Shown: positions 17,699 through 28,039 of the stretch, one piece after another
Numbering within the stretch: the stretch's first letter is position 1
Layout of the letters: every line of letters begins with the position of its first letter
Assembly (NCBI RefSeq): GCF_004514425.2
Contig: NZ_MYFN02000006.1
Coordinates: 124,001-188,000, forward strand
Reading direction: 5' to 3'
Length of the DNA stretch: 64,000 nucleotides
Origin: Shinella sumterensis
GTDB taxonomy: Bacteria > Pseudomonadota > Alphaproteobacteria > Rhizobiales > Rhizobiaceae
Made by a program: the position numbers and the translations under genes
The notes under the pieces: model-generated
Seen by the model: only the letters and a program-made list of their open reading frames with translations
Told to the model about the DNA's origin: nothing
The model's database searches: none

Positions 17699-18988
17699 AT
17701 GACAGGAAAAGGCGCGGACGTATCGGTCGGTGGCAAGACAATCGAGCTGCCGACGCGATCCGGGACGATCGGCCCCGATGTGATCGACATCGGCACGCTC
17801 TACAAGAACACGGGTACCTTCACCTACGATCCCGGCTTCACCTCCACGGCCTCGTGCGAATCGAAGATTACCTATATCGACGGCGATGAAGGCGTGCTGC
17901 TGCACCGCGGCTACCCGATCGAACAGCTGGCGGAACACGGCGACTTCCTCGAAGTCTGCTATCTCCTGCTGTACGGCGATCTGCCGACGAAGGCCCAGAA
18001 GGACGACTTCGACCATCGCGTCACGCACCACACGATGGTGCACGAGCAGATGAGCCGCTTCTTCACCGGCTTCCGTCGCGATGCCCACCCGATGGCCGTG
18101 ATGTGCGGCTGCGTCGGCGCATTGTCGGCCTTCTACCACGACTCGACGGATATAACCGATCCGCACCAGCGCATGGTCGCCTCGCTGCGCATGATCGCCA
18201 AGATGCCGACGATTGCGGCGATGGCCTACAAGTACCATATCGGCCAGCCCTTCGTTTATCCGAAGAACGACCTCGACTACGCGTCGAATTTCCTGCGCAT
18301 GTGTTTTGCGGTTCCCTGTGAGGAATATGTGGTCAATCCGGTGCTTTCGCGCGCCATGGATCGCATCTTCATCCTGCATGCCGATCACGAGCAGAACGCG
18401 TCGACCTCGACGGTTCGCCTCGCCGGCTCCTCGGGCGCCAACCCGTTCGCCTGCATCGCGGCCGGCATCGCCTGCCTGTGGGGCCCGGCCCATGGCGGCG
18501 CGAACGAAGCAGCGCTCAACATGCTGGCCGAGATCGGCTCGGTCGATCGCATTCCGGAATATGTCGCGCGTGCCAAGGACAAGAACGATCCGTTCCGCCT
18601 GATGGGCTTTGGCCACCGCGTCTACAAGAACTATGATCCGCGTGCGCGCATCATGCAGAAGACGACGCATGAGGTTCTCGGTGAACTCGGCATCAAGGAC
18701 GATCCGATGCTCGAAGTCGCCATGGAGCTGGAGCGTATCGCTCTGACGGACGAGTACTTCATCGAAAAGAAGCTCTATCCGAACATCGACTTCTATTCGG
18801 GCATCACGCTGAAGGCGCTGGGCTTCCCCACCACGATGTTCACCGTTCTCTTCGCGCTTGCCCGCACCGTGGGCTGGATTGCCCAGTGGAACGAGATGAT
18901 CGAGGATCCCGAACAGCGCATCGGCCGCCCGCGCCAGCTCTATATCGGCGAGCCGAAGCGTGATTACACGCCGGTTTCCAAGCGCTGA
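17699..18988 (+). CDS. gltA: Citrate synthase
   Basis: GltA (429 residues, the long hexameric Gram-negative type) condenses acetyl-CoA with oxaloacetate at the entry to the TCA cycle. The N-terminal beta-domain is followed by the citrate synthase core with [20 protein letters not shown], then [12 protein letters not shown], then the catalytic [13 protein letters not shown] and PNIDFYSG (catalytic Asp). A GGAGG-type ribosome binding site precedes the ATG. A strong hairpin terminator begins 19 bp after the stop. Start, length and active-site residues are all as expected for the family. Confidence 0.98.
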   Translation: MTGKGADVSVGGKTIELPTRSGTIGPDVIDIGTLYKNTGTFTYDPGFTSTASCESKITYIDGDEGVLLHRGYPIEQLAEHGDFLEVCYLLLYGDLPTKAQKDDFDHRVTHHTMVHEQMSRFFTGFRRDAHPMAVMCGCVGALSAFYHDSTDITDPHQRMVASLRMIAKMPTIAAMAYKYHIGQPFVYPKNDLDYASNFLRMCFAVPCEEYVVNPVLSRAMDRIFILHADHEQNASTSTVRLAGSSGANPFACIAAGIACLWGPAHGGANEAALNMLAEIGSVDRIPEYVARAKDKNDPFRLMGFGHRVYKNYDPRARIMQKTTHEVLGELGIKDDPMLEVAMELERIALTDEYFIEKKLYPNIDFYSGITLKALGFPTTMFTVLFALARTVGWIAQWNEMIEDPEQRIGRPRQLYIGEPKRDYTPVSKR

Positions 18989-19006
18989 TCCAGCAAGGAC
19001 GACATG

Positions 19007-19041
19007 AAAAAGCCCGGTCAGAACTGACCGGGCTTTTTTTC
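19007..19041. terminator. Bidirectional terminator of gltA, overlapping the 3' end of lpxB
   Basis: AGCCCGGTCA (19011-19020), loop GAAC, TGACCGGGCT (19025-19034), then a run of T on the plus strand and a matching A-run (T on the minus strand) at 19007-19010. The 10-bp stem is perfect. The left arm includes the lpxB stop codon (minus strand TGA at 19020-19018), and the right arm and T-run encode the last residues of LpxB. Confidence 0.9.
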
Positions 19042-20196
19042 TGCAAGAAGGTTCAGAATGACGGCAGCACCGGTTTCTCCGGGCGGCCGGACGGTCTGCA
19101 TGCGCTCCAGAACGAGATCGTAGCCCTCCAGCATCGCCCGGCGCTCGGTCGTGTCGGCGGCGAGCCGCTCGAAGCCGCGGGCGAGCGTGCCGGGACGGAC
19201 CTGCTCGTTGAGAAACTCGGGCACGACGCCGTAGTCGGCGATCATGTTGGGAATGGCCGCCGTCCAGATCTTGAGGCGGCCCACGAAGAAGTTGGCCAGC
19301 CAGTCGAACCGATAGGTGGAAAGCACCGGCACACACGCCAGCGCGAGCTCCAGGATGACGGTCCCGGAGGCGGCGATGGCGGCGTCCGCCTCGATGAAGG
19401 CCTGCCATTTCTCTTCCGGTGTCACGGTGATGACAGGCCTGACCGGCCAATCGGCCGTCAGGCGGCGCACCAGCGCCTCCTGACGCGGAACGGTGGGCAG
19501 GAGAAAACCGATACCAGGATTGCGCTCAGCCAATATCCTCGCCGTTTCACCGAAAATCGGAAGGAGGCGGGTGATTTCGGTGCTGCGCGAACCGGGCAAA
19601 AGAAGGCACCGGCGTTCGCCCGGCGGCGTTTCGGGCCGCACAAGCCGTGCTGCGCGTATCCGGCCGATATCGGCATCGCTTACCAAGCGGTGGCCCACAT
19701 AAGTCGTCACGGGGCCGCCCAGCCGCTGCATGACGTCGGGTTCGAAGGGCAGCAGCGCCAGGACCCGGTCGACATAGCCGCGCATGCGCGGCGCGCGCTG
19801 TTCCTTCCAAGCCCAAACGCTGGGGCAGACATAGTTGACGACGGGCAGAGCGGGCCTCGCCTTGCGCACACGCTTTGCAACGCGGTGGGTGAAATCCGGG
19901 CTGTCGATGATCACGAGCACATCCGGCTGCGCCGCGACGATGGCATCCGCCGTCTGGCGAATACGGCGCAGCAGCAGCGGCAGCCGCTTCAACACCTGTG
20001 AAATGCCCATGATGGAGAGTTCGGAGAAGTCGAACAGGGATTTCAGCCCCTGCCCCTCCAGCGCCGGGCCACCGACGCCCATGATTTCGATATCGCCGGG
20101 ATAGGCGGAACGCAGGGCGGCGACGAGATCGCCGCCGAGCATGTCGCCCGAGACCTCGCCGGCGACGACGGCGATCTTGAGGGGGCCCTTCGTCAT
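19018..20196 (-). CDS. lpxB: Lipid-A-disaccharide synthase
   Basis: LpxB (392 residues) joins lipid X to UDP-2,3-diacylglucosamine to form the lipid A disaccharide at the inner membrane surface. The N-terminal Rossmann-like half begins MTKGPLKIAVVAGEVSGDMLGGDLV (conserved GExSGD motif). The mid-protein NYVCPSVWAWKEQR and the C-terminal SGTVILELALACVPVLSTYR (GT-B donor site) are family hallmarks. Its ATG overlaps the upstream lpxI stop by 4 bp. It is the last gene of the lpxD-fabZ-lpxA-lpxI-lpxB order on the minus strand, and its stop lies inside the shared gltA terminator hairpin. Confidence 0.97.
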   Translation of the reverse strand: MTKGPLKIAVVAGEVSGDMLGGDLVAALRSAYPGDIEIMGVGGPALEGQGLKSLFDFSELSIMGISQVLKRLPLLLRRIRQTADAIVAAQPDVLVIIDSPDFTHRVAKRVRKARPALPVVNYVCPSVWAWKEQRAPRMRGYVDRVLALLPFEPDVMQRLGGPVTTYVGHRLVSDADIGRIRAARLVRPETPPGERRCLLLPGSRSTEITRLLPIFGETARILAERNPGIGFLLPTVPRQEALVRRLTADWPVRPVITVTPEEKWQAFIEADAAIAASGTVILELALACVPVLSTYRFDWLANFFVGRLKIWTAAIPNMIADYGVVPEFLNEQVRPGTLARGFERLAADTTERRAMLEGYDLVLERMQTVRPPGETGAAVILNLLAEKKPGQF

Positions 20197-21071
20197 GGCG
20201 TCTTTTCCCTTCTGTCCGGCACGATCCCCGTTACGAAGAGGCCGTGTGCATCCGCCTCGGCAACGATCGCATCCCGCTCCAGCACCAGGGAGCGACCCGC
20301 CTCCACAGCAATACCGGCAAGGCCCGCGGCGCGGGCGCGCGACAGTGTTTCCACGCCGATGGCGGGAAGATCGGCCCGCATATCCTGTCCCGGCTTGCAG
20401 AGCTTGACCAGAACGCCCTTGCGGCGTTGCGAGATGCGTCCGGCTGCACGCAATGCTGCGACGCGCTCCAGCATGCCATCCGTGCCCTCGGCACCTTCGA
20501 GCGCCACCACCCGACCGCCGACGGCGACGGCGCCCTGCCCCACATCCAGACGGCCGAGCGCCTGCGCTGCGGCGGTGGCCGCGGCAATATCCGCCTCGGC
20601 ATCACGATCCGGCACGACCTGGCCGAGCGGCCCCTCGCAGCCGAGGAGATCGGGCACGATCTCGTGCGCGCCGACGACACGTACGCCCTCGGCCTCGATC
20701 AGGCGGATGACCATCCTCAGAACCGCGTCATCGCCGCCTTTCAGCAGGGTACGCACCACCGAGGGAACAGCCAGCAGCATACGCAACGGGGCATGGATAT
20801 CGCGCCATTCCGGCCTGCGGCGCACCCAGCCCGACAGCACCGCCCGTCCGATGCCGTGCCGGCGAAAGGCCCCGCCGATGCCGGCATAGTTTCCGATGGA
20901 AATGATCTCGTGATCGAAATCCGACCAGTCATCGCCGGACTCGTTGCGCAAGGCGAGAATGTACGGCACCTCACCACGCGCGCGCGCCGCCTCGGCGACG
21001 TAACGGGGAAGAAGACCGCCACCTGCGATGATGGCGAGCCGGTCACGGATATCGGGCCGGCTGTCCCTCAT
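20193..21071 (-). CDS. lpxI: UDP-2,3-diacylglucosamine pyrophosphatase LpxI
   Basis: LpxI (292 residues, formerly DUF1009) hydrolyses UDP-2,3-diacylglucosamine to lipid X. It substitutes for the unrelated LpxH in alphaproteobacteria. The N-terminus DRLAIIAGGGLLPRYVAEAARA and the C-terminal VKLCKPGQDMRADLPAIGVET, containing the catalytic Asp region, are diagnostic. It lies between lpxA (5 bp gap) and lpxB (4 bp overlap), just where the pathway needs it. No lpxH is seen in the window, which agrees with the replacement known for this class. Confidence 0.95.
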   Translation of the reverse strand: MRDSRPDIRDRLAIIAGGGLLPRYVAEAARARGEVPYILALRNESGDDWSDFDHEIISIGNYAGIGGAFRRHGIGRAVLSGWVRRRPEWRDIHAPLRMLLAVPSVVRTLLKGGDDAVLRMVIRLIEAEGVRVVGAHEIVPDLLGCEGPLGQVVPDRDAEADIAAATAAAQALGRLDVGQGAVAVGGRVVALEGAEGTDGMLERVAALRAAGRISQRRKGVLVKLCKPGQDMRADLPAIGVETLSRARAAGLAGIAVEAGRSLVLERDAIVAEADAHGLFVTGIVPDRREKTP

Positions 21072-21076
21072 GGCGG

Positions 21077-21889
21077 TCAGCCCTTGCTGCCCCGATGCGG
21101 GGACGAGAGCGCACGATCGCTCTCGGCGGCGATGAAGTCGAGGATCTGCATGACCGGCGCGCTGCCCGCATAGTCGTCGCGAATGGCAGCGGCATTGGCG
21201 CGAATCGAGCCCTCGCCCTCGAAAATCTGCTTGTAGGCGCGCCGGACCTCATGGATCGTCGCCTTCTCGATGCCGGCGCGCGACATGCCGACCACATTGA
21301 GGCCGCTCAGCAGGCCGGGATTGCCGTTGAGCATGCCATAGGGAATGACGTCGTAGGACACGGCGGAGAGACCGCCGATGAACGCCTGCCGGCCGATGCG
21401 TGTGAACTGGTGCACGGCCGAGCCGCCGCCCAGGATGACGCGGTCCTCAACGATCACGTGGCCGGCCAGCAGGACATTGTTCGACATGACGATGTGGTCG
21501 CCCAGGATGCAGTCATGCGCGACGTGGGAATTGGCCAGGAACAGGTTGTTGTTGCCGATAACCGTCTTGCCGCCGCCGTCCGTGGTGCCCGTGTTGACGG
21601 TCACGCCTTCTCGGAACGTGCACTTCTCGCCGACGGTGAGCGTCGTTTCAGCGCCATCATGATGCAGGCTTTGCGGATCACCGCCGACGACCGAATTCGG
21701 AAAGAAGCGGCAGCCGCGGCCGATGACCGTGCGTCCCGTGACGACCGCGTGCTGCAGCAGCTCCACATCATCGTGAAGAACGACCTTGGGCCCGACATAG
21801 CAGAAGGGACCGACGACAACGTTCTCCCCGATGACCGCTCCGTCCTCAACGACGGCGAGCGGATGGACCCTTGCACTGGCGGCAATCAT
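21077..21889 (-). CDS. lpxA: Acyl-ACP--UDP-N-acetylglucosamine O-acyltransferase
   Basis: LpxA (270 residues) adds the 3-O-hydroxyacyl chain to UDP-GlcNAc, the first step of lipid A synthesis. Hexapeptide repeats of the left-handed beta helix fill residues about 1-190 ([14 protein letters not shown]-type repeats). The catalytic His lies in [11 protein letters not shown] (about residue 127), and the C-terminal helical bundle follows from about residue 195. It uses the UDP-GlcNAc made by the glmS/glmU genes at 3-6 kb. It is 2 bp from fabZ and 5 bp from lpxI, so all are one operon. Confidence 0.97.
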   Translation of the reverse strand: MIAASARVHPLAVVEDGAVIGENVVVGPFCYVGPKVVLHDDVELLQHAVVTGRTVIGRGCRFFPNSVVGGDPQSLHHDGAETTLTVGEKCTFREGVTVNTGTTDGGGKTVIGNNNLFLANSHVAHDCILGDHIVMSNNVLLAGHVIVEDRVILGGGSAVHQFTRIGRQAFIGGLSAVSYDVIPYGMLNGNPGLLSGLNVVGMSRAGIEKATIHEVRRAYKQIFEGEGSIRANAAAIRDDYAGSAPVMQILDFIAAESDRALSSPHRGSKG

Positions 21890-21891
21890 TT

Positions 21892-22362
21892 TCAGGCATC
21901 TTCCTTTTTCACGATCATGGCGCCGATATCAGCTTCGGCGACAAGATGCCCATCAACTTTTGCATCGCAGTGAAACTTCCAGATATTGCCGCGCTGCTTC
22001 TGCTTCGTGACATGGAATTCCACGCGATCGCCCGGCACGACCGGCTTACGGAAACGCGCATTGTCGATGGTCATGAAGTAGACGAGGTTCGAGCCGGATG
22101 CGGCCTTGCGCGCGCAGATGGCGCCGGCCGTCTGGGCCATGCCCTCGACGAGCAGGACGCCGGGCATGATGGGGTGATCGGGAAAATGCCCCATGAAATG
22201 GGGCTCGTTCACCGTGACGTTCTTGATGCCGATGGCGGAATTGTCGCCGTCGATCTCGATGATCTTGTCCACCAGCAGGAACGGATAACGATGGGGCAGC
22301 AGCGTCAGGATCTCACGCAGATCGGCTACGCCCAGGGTGGCCTTCGTCGTCTCTTCAGTCAT
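21892..22362 (-). CDS. fabZ: 3-hydroxyacyl-[acyl-carrier-protein] dehydratase FabZ
   Basis: FabZ (156 residues) dehydrates beta-hydroxyacyl-ACP in fatty acid elongation and competes with LpxA/LpxD for the same hydroxyacyl-ACP pool. The start is set at ATG 22362 ([11 protein letters not shown]): an upstream frame extension adds 43 residues of Arg-rich sequence antisense-like in composition and overlapping lpxD. The hot-dog fold active site is intact: [13 protein letters not shown] with the catalytic His (about residue 28) and [18 protein letters not shown] with the central helix Glu. It overlaps lpxD by 8 bp. Confidence 0.96.
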   Translation of the reverse strand: MTEETTKATLGVADLREILTLLPHRYPFLLVDKIIEIDGDNSAIGIKNVTVNEPHFMGHFPDHPIMPGVLLVEGMAQTAGAICARKAASGSNLVYFMTIDNARFRKPVVPGDRVEFHVTKQKQRGNIWKFHCDAKVDGHLVAEADIGAMIVKKEDA

Positions 22363-23422
22363 CCTTGCTGCCCTTCTTCTTGTCTCGCGCGCTGGAACGC
22401 AGCGCCATTTCCGCCACGTCACGCAGGAAATCACGCATCGGGCGCGCCGGAATGCCGCCGTATCGTTCACCCGGCGGGATGTCGCCGACAACGCCGCTCA
22501 TGGCGGCGATCTGCACGCCATCGCCGATGGTGATATGGCCGTTGATACCGGAGGCTCCGCCAATCATCACGCCGTCGCCGATGCGCGTGCTGCCGGCAAT
22601 GCCGACGCCGCTGACAATGCCGCAATGGCGACCGATGCGCACGTTATGGCCGACCTGCACCTGATTGTCGATCTTGGTGCCCTCGCCGATCACGGTATCG
22701 TCCATCGTACCGCGGTCGATCGTCGTATTGGAGCCGATCTCGACGTGGTCCTGGATGATCACGCGGCCGATCTGCACGATCTTGATCATGCCTGGCTTGA
22801 GACCCGGCGCATAACCGAAACCGTCCTGGCCGATGCGCGCGCCCGGATGGATGATGACCTCGTTTCCGACCAGGGCGCATTGCAGCGTCGCGCCTGCGGC
22901 TATCGTGCAATTGCGGCCGATGCGGACATCCGCACCGATGATGACGCCGGGACCGATACGGGTTCCCTCGCCGATCTCCGCGCCCTTGCCGATGACGGCC
23001 ATGGGCTCGACGACAACGCCTGCTTCGAGGCGCGCGGCGGGATCGACGAAGGCCGCCGGAGAAATGCCGGTGGAATCGGACGTCGTCACGCCTGGACGCA
23101 TGGCTGCGGGATGCAGCATGGCGCCCGCGATCGCAAAGGCGGTGTGGGGGCGCTTCGAGAGAAGGACGGCGATATGCGACGGGACGAGCGACGCCAGCGC
23201 GGCGTCGCACAGGATTGCCGTCGCCTCGCTCGTCTCGAGCTCAGCGCGCATCTTCCGGGAAAGGATGTAACAGAGGTCGCCCTCTTTCGCACGGCTGACC
23301 GGCGACACATTGCGCACGATGCGGTCGGCGTGCGCCGCATCGGCAAGCTCCGCCCCAAGCGCTACCGCCAGGTCTCCCAGACGAATGCCTTCGTGGGGCG
23401 GAAAGAACCAGTTATGTTCCAT
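22355..23422 (-). CDS. lpxD: UDP-3-O-(3-hydroxyacyl)glucosamine N-acyltransferase
   Basis: LpxD (355 residues) adds the second hydroxyacyl chain in lipid A synthesis. The N-terminal uridine-binding domain (residues about 1-105) precedes a long left-handed beta helix of hexapeptide repeats. The catalytic His region [22 protein letters not shown] and the C-terminal [20 protein letters not shown] are recognisable. It follows bamA by 48 bp and overlaps fabZ by 8 bp, in the bamA-lpxD-fabZ-lpxA order conserved across proteobacteria. It is slightly longer than the E. coli protein, as is common in rhizobia. Confidence 0.97.
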   Translation of the reverse strand: MEHNWFFPPHEGIRLGDLAVALGAELADAAHADRIVRNVSPVSRAKEGDLCYILSRKMRAELETSEATAILCDAALASLVPSHIAVLLSKRPHTAFAIAGAMLHPAAMRPGVTTSDSTGISPAAFVDPAARLEAGVVVEPMAVIGKGAEIGEGTRIGPGVIIGADVRIGRNCTIAAGATLQCALVGNEVIIHPGARIGQDGFGYAPGLKPGMIKIVQIGRVIIQDHVEIGSNTTIDRGTMDDTVIGEGTKIDNQVQVGHNVRIGRHCGIVSGVGIAGSTRIGDGVMIGGASGINGHITIGDGVQIAAMSGVVGDIPPGERYGGIPARPMRDFLRDVAEMALRSSARDKKKGSKDD

Positions 23423-23470
23423 CGCAAGACTCCAGAACGTCCAAATACTCGCGGTTCTGGACGCGCTGCA

Positions 23471-25819
23471 TCAGAACTGGGTTGCGATACCGAACTTGAA
23501 GCGCTGGGTCTCGTCAAACTCTTCCTTCTTGATCGGAACAGCATAGTCGAAGCGCAGCGGGCCGAACGGCGACGCCCAGATGATCGACGCACCGACGGAC
23601 GCGCGCAGGCTCATATCCGTACCCCGAACCCTGTCGGAAGCGGCGTAGGCGACCTTGTTGCCGTAAAGCGTACCGGCATCGATGAAGACGGCGCCACGGA
23701 AGCCGGAGTCGCGCGGGATCGCCGGCAGCGGGAACGACGCTTCAGCCGAAGCCGTGAAGAACGTCGTGCCACCGAGCGCATCGCCGGTCGATGTGGCACG
23801 GGGGCCGATACCAGCCGACTCGAAGCCACGCAATTCGCCCGCCGAGAGGGTGAACTGATCGTAGACACGAACCGTGTCACCCGTACCCCACATGTGGCCG
23901 CCGCTGACGGACAGCGAGCCGATGACATCGGCATCTTCCAGCAGCGTGTGGAAGTAACGCGCCTTACCGGAAATCTTGTAATAATCGGAGTCGCCACCGA
24001 GGCCGGCGAATTCCTGCGTGATCTGCGCGAAGATACCTTCACGCGGCAGCGTGCGATCGTCGATCGTGTCGAAGGTCAGGCTGTGCGAGATCGACGAACG
24101 AACCCAGGGGCCATTGTTCACCGCATCCCAATAGGGCGTCGACAGGCGGGGATCATTTGTCGCCAGCGACGACCTATAGTCGAGCTTCGTGTAGTTGTAC
24201 CGGAACGTCGTCGACAGATCTTCGGTGATCGGCGCGGTGACACGCAGCGTGAAACCCTGCGAGTCGACCCGGTAGTAATCTTCGCTTCGGTCTTCGTTCT
24301 TGAAGATGTCGAAGCCGGCAGCCAGACGATAGCCGAGGAAGTAGGGCTCGGTGAAGTTCAGGCTGTAGTTACGCGAATCCTCACCGCCACCGGCAGCAAT
24401 GCGGATATACTGGCCGCGACCAAGGAAGTTCTTCTCTTCGATCGACGCTTCAAGCTTGAAGCCGCCGTCGTTGCCCGTCTCGTAACCAGCGCCGATACCG
24501 AACGAGCCGGTCGACTGGTCCTGCACATCGACGACGAGAACGACGCGGTCGGCTTCACTGCCCGGCGCGGTGGTGACCTCGACGGAAGAGAAGTAACCGA
24601 GTGCCTCAAGGCGACGCTTGGCGCGCGTAATGACTTCCTGGTTGAAGGCATCGCCTTCGCCGATATCGAACTCGCGACGGATGACATAGTCACGCGTGCG
24701 GGTGTTACCGCGGATTTCGATGCGCTCGACATAGGCGCGCTCGCCCTGGTCGACGAGATAGTCGACGGCGATCGTGCCATTGCCGAGGTCGCGGTTGCCG
24801 CGCGGCGTCACGCGGGCGAACGGATAGCCGTTTGCCGCGACGCGCTGGGAAATCGCGGACATCGTGTCCTGCACATCCTTGGCACGGTAGGTCTTGCCGG
24901 CCTTCGTCTCGACGAGACCCTTCAGCTCCTCGGGATCGATGCCCTCGACCGTCGATTCGACATTCACGTCGCCGAAGTTGTAGCGCTGACCCTCGTCGAC
25001 CGTGAAGGTGACGACATATTCGTTCGACGCCTCATCCAGAACGGCATCCGAGGAGATGACGCGGAAATCGGCATAACCGTTGTTGAAGTAGAACTGGCGC
25101 AGCGCCTCTTCATCGGCGCGCAGCTTTTCCGGGCTGTAGACGTCCTTACGGGTCAGGAACGACAGGAAGTTCGACTTCTTGGTCAGGATGACCGAGCGCA
25201 GGCGGCCGTTGCTGTAGGCCTGGTTGCCGACGAAATTGATCTGCGAGATCTTCGTGCGGTCGCCTTCATCGACGACGAAGGCGAGGTTCACACGACCGTT
25301 GCCGAGCGGGTAGGTCTGCGTGGTCACCGTTGCATCGCTGCGGCCGATGGCGGCATAGGCGTCGCGAATAGCCTGCTTGTCGGCCTCGATCGTGGCTTCG
25401 CTGTAAGGACCCTGCGAGCGCGAGCGGAGAACCGCCTGCAGCTTGTCATCCTTGATCTTGCGGTTGCCGTTGATGACGACTTCGTTGAGCAGTTGGCTTT
25501 CGTTCACCGTCACGACGAGTGTGCTGCCGGAAACGGCAACCTTGACGTCGGAGAAGTAGCCGGTCGCGTAAAGGCGACGAACGGACTCATCGATGTCGGC
25601 ACTGGTGAAGTTCTCACCGGGCTTGATCGCCAGGTTGGCCTTGACCGTATTCGCGCTGACGCGATCGGCGCCATGCACCTGAATGTTGCGAATGACGGCC
25701 GCCTCTGCAACGGTTGCGGAGACAAGCGTGGCAACAGAGCCGCCCGTAACGACCATACTTGCCGACAAGGCTACGGCAGACACGGCGTTCAAAAAGTTCG
25801 AACCAGCTTTCATCTTCAC
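23471..25819 (-). CDS. bamA: Outer membrane protein assembly factor BamA
   Basis: BamA (782 residues) is the central subunit of the BAM complex that folds beta-barrel proteins into the outer membrane. A signal peptide covers about residues 1-40 (cleavage near VAEA-AVIRN). Five POTRA domains follow to about residue 410, starting IRNIQVHGADRVSANTV. The 16-strand barrel contains the conserved VRGF-like loop (as LRGFESAGIGPR) and the C-terminal motif ends in Phe (FKFGIATQF), the usual BAM signal. It precedes lpxD and follows rseP, linking barrel assembly to envelope stress proteolysis in one gene block. Confidence 0.97.
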   Translation of the reverse strand: MKMKAGSNFLNAVSAVALSASMVVTGGSVATLVSATVAEAAVIRNIQVHGADRVSANTVKANLAIKPGENFTSADIDESVRRLYATGYFSDVKVAVSGSTLVVTVNESQLLNEVVINGNRKIKDDKLQAVLRSRSQGPYSEATIEADKQAIRDAYAAIGRSDATVTTQTYPLGNGRVNLAFVVDEGDRTKISQINFVGNQAYSNGRLRSVILTKKSNFLSFLTRKDVYSPEKLRADEEALRQFYFNNGYADFRVISSDAVLDEASNEYVVTFTVDEGQRYNFGDVNVESTVEGIDPEELKGLVETKAGKTYRAKDVQDTMSAISQRVAANGYPFARVTPRGNRDLGNGTIAVDYLVDQGERAYVERIEIRGNTRTRDYVIRREFDIGEGDAFNQEVITRAKRRLEALGYFSSVEVTTAPGSEADRVVLVVDVQDQSTGSFGIGAGYETGNDGGFKLEASIEEKNFLGRGQYIRIAAGGGEDSRNYSLNFTEPYFLGYRLAAGFDIFKNEDRSEDYYRVDSQGFTLRVTAPITEDLSTTFRYNYTKLDYRSSLATNDPRLSTPYWDAVNNGPWVRSSISHSLTFDTIDDRTLPREGIFAQITQEFAGLGGDSDYYKISGKARYFHTLLEDADVIGSLSVSGGHMWGTGDTVRVYDQFTLSAGELRGFESAGIGPRATSTGDALGGTTFFTASAEASFPLPAIPRDSGFRGAVFIDAGTLYGNKVAYAASDRVRGTDMSLRASVGASIIWASPFGPLRFDYAVPIKKEEFDETQRFKFGIATQF

Positions 25820-26046
25820 AACTTACCTTCGTTTTACGTCCGGCAGGCATGCCCGATTCCGGACACGATGCCGTTTTAACCGCTTTTGCCATACAAGCAA
25901 GGCCACGCGTTAATTTCTGTTTACTTCGATTGCAACAGTGGCCTCAACGCCACTAATTGCTTTTCATCACGGTAAACAGAGCGTTAGCGCCCTCACCCGG
26001 ACTGCGGCTCCCCTTAATAATACGGCCTCGGCGATGCCGGCGGCCT

Positions 26047-27180
26047 TTAGCCAAGAAGCATGGATATGTCGTTCCAGGTCGCGAAAACCATCAGCATGAG
26101 CACCAGCGCCATGCCGATGCGAAATGCGACGTCCTGCGCCCCGGGCCCGACAGGCCTGCCCCGAACAGCTTCTACCGCATAGAACATCAGGTGGCCGCCA
26201 TCAAGTACCGGAACCGGCATCAAATTCAAAAGTCCAATGGAAACAGAGAGAACCGCGGCGAGTTGCAGCAATGCGGCAACACCCAGCGTCGCCATCTGGC
26301 CGGATGCCTGCGCCACGCGGATCGGGCCGCCGAGCTGGTCCGCCTTCATGCGGCCAGTCACGAGGTTCGACAGATAGTCGAACGTACCCGTCACGATATG
26401 CCAGCTCTGGATAACGCCCTGCCCCACGGCTTCAAGCGGTCCGTACTCCACGACGCGGAAATTGCCGGTCTCCTGATTGGTGACGATACCGATCAGGCCG
26501 AGTTCCACCTTGTTGCCGAATTGGTCGGTAATCTCCGTGCGCTTCGGCACCATCGGAAGATTGAGGTCCTCGCCGTCGCGGCGCACCGTCACGGTGATCG
26601 GCAGCTCGGGGCGTACGCTCACATAGCGGCGAACGTCGTCGAAGGTCGTGACGGCATGGCCGTCGAGCGCCACCAGCAGGTCGCCGGGACGTACGCCCGC
26701 CTCCTGCGCGGCGCTGTCCGGCCGCACTTCCGCAACGATGGGATCCGCGATCTGGCGGCCGTAGATGGAAAACATCACGGCGAAGATCGCGATGGCGAGG
26801 ACGAAATTGGCGATGGGGCCCGCGGCGACCGTCACGGCCCTTTTCCACAGGGCAGCACCGAGGAAGGTGCGCTTGCGCTCGCTTTCCGGCAGTGCCGCGA
26901 CGGCGTCGTAGTCCGGCGTCGAGGCCGGATCGTCATCGCCGAGAAACTTGACATATCCGCCCAAGGGAATGGCGGAGAGTTTCCACCGTGTCCCGTGTTT
27001 GTCCGTGAAGCCCAGGAGCTCGGGACCGAAGCCCACGGAGAAGGCGGTCACGCCGATACCGGACCAGCGGCCCGCCAGATAATGGCCCATTTCGTGCACG
27101 AAGACGATGAGCGTCAGCACGATCAGGAAGGGAACGATATAGCCCGTCACGAAACCGAGCGAGCCTGCAAGCATTTCCAT
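26047..27180 (-). CDS. rseP: RIP metalloprotease RseP
   Basis: RseP (377 residues) is an inner-membrane site-2 protease that cuts anti-sigma factors and cleared signal peptides within the bilayer. The zinc motif HEMGH lies in FVHEMGHYLAGRW (about residues 29-33), with the GxGP-type loop (GFGPELLGF) after it. One PDZ domain (VRPGDLLVALDGHAV, about residues 145-160) is clear. The second metal ligand motif NLMPVPVLDGGHLMF is near residue 325. There appears to be only one PDZ, fewer than the two of E. coli. It lies between bamA and cdsA, the standard order. Confidence 0.96.
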   Translation of the reverse strand: MEMLAGSLGFVTGYIVPFLIVLTLIVFVHEMGHYLAGRWSGIGVTAFSVGFGPELLGFTDKHGTRWKLSAIPLGGYVKFLGDDDPASTPDYDAVAALPESERKRTFLGAALWKRAVTVAAGPIANFVLAIAIFAVMFSIYGRQIADPIVAEVRPDSAAQEAGVRPGDLLVALDGHAVTTFDDVRRYVSVRPELPITVTVRRDGEDLNLPMVPKRTEITDQFGNKVELGLIGIVTNQETGNFRVVEYGPLEAVGQGVIQSWHIVTGTFDYLSNLVTGRMKADQLGGPIRVAQASGQMATLGVAALLQLAAVLSVSIGLLNLMPVPVLDGGHLMFYAVEAVRGRPVGPGAQDVAFRIGMALVLMLMVFATWNDISMLLG

Positions 27181-27205
27181 ATATCCAGTCCCCAGTCTGT
27201 CGCGG

Positions 27206-28039
27206 TCACGGGCCGAAAAGGAACACGCCGGCGGGCGTGTTGACGGTGCCCTTCATGATCGCGTCGCCCAATGCAATGAGGAACGCGGCGAAGCAGGCAA
27301 AAACAAGGCCGTCGACGCGGTCCATGACCCCGCCATGCCCCGGAATGAGACGGCTGGAATCCTTCACGCCGAAACGGCGCTTGATGAAGGATTCGAAGAG
27401 GTCGCCGATCTGGCTGAAGATCGACAGGACCAGCGCGATCGCCGGCACCCACAGACCGTTCAGCGAGAAGAACGCCATGTGGACCAGCGTGCCGGCGACG
27501 ACGGCCGAAACCGCGCCGCCGATGGCGCCCGACCAGGTCTTGCCCGGCGAGATCGATGGCGCAAGCTTCGGGCCGCCGATGGCCCGGCCGATGAAATAGG
27601 CAAGGATATCGGTTGCCCAGACCACGGCGAAGATGAAGAGCATGGCGGCAAAACCATGCGCGGTGTCGCCGCGGATCGCCGCAAGCGAGATCACCGTCAG
27701 GCCCGAATAGACGATGCCACCGGGCAGCCAGCGGCTGGACCTGGCGACCAGCGCATATGCGATGCCGATGACCGTCGCCGCCAGAAGCGCTGGCAGGGCC
27801 AGCTCGTCGAAGTCGAAAAGCACGAGCGCAGCCACCAGCGCGACGGCCAGCCAGCCGAATGCGTTGCCGCGGAAATCCGAATCGGCAAGCCGGGTGATCG
27901 TCGACCACTCGTAGTAGATCAGGACGCCGATGCCGGCTGCGAGCACGCGAAAGGCAAAGCCACCGAACCAGGTCGCGGCAAGAACGGCGATAGCCAGCAC
28001 GATGCCGGAAATGATGCGCAGGCGCAGTTCAGTCTGCAT
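27206..28039 (-). CDS. cdsA: Phosphatidate cytidylyltransferase
   Basis: CdsA (277 residues) makes CDP-diacylglycerol, the common precursor of phospholipids. It has about seven or eight hydrophobic segments and the diagnostic C-terminal signature IGDLFESFIKRRFGVKDSS followed by PGHGGVMDRVDGL (about residues 211-250), which carries the metal-binding Asp residues. Its ATG overlaps the uppS stop by one base (TGATG on the minus strand), indicating translational coupling. Length is normal. Confidence 0.96.
   Translation of the reverse strand: MQTELRLRIISGIVLAIAVLAATWFGGFAFRVLAAGIGVLIYYEWSTITRLADSDFRGNAFGWLAVALVAALVLFDFDELALPALLAATVIGIAYALVARSSRWLPGGIVYSGLTVISLAAIRGDTAHGFAAMLFIFAVVWATDILAYFIGRAIGGPKLAPSISPGKTWSGAIGGAVSAVVAGTLVHMAFFSLNGLWVPAIALVLSIFSQIGDLFESFIKRRFGVKDSSRLIPGHGGVMDRVDGLVFACFAAFLIALGDAIMKGTVNTPAGVFLFGP

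Noticed and set aside
22337-25879. An 1180-codon plus-strand frame opposite lpxD and bamA
   Set aside because: Antisense shadow of genes with clear motifs; composition typical of such shadows.
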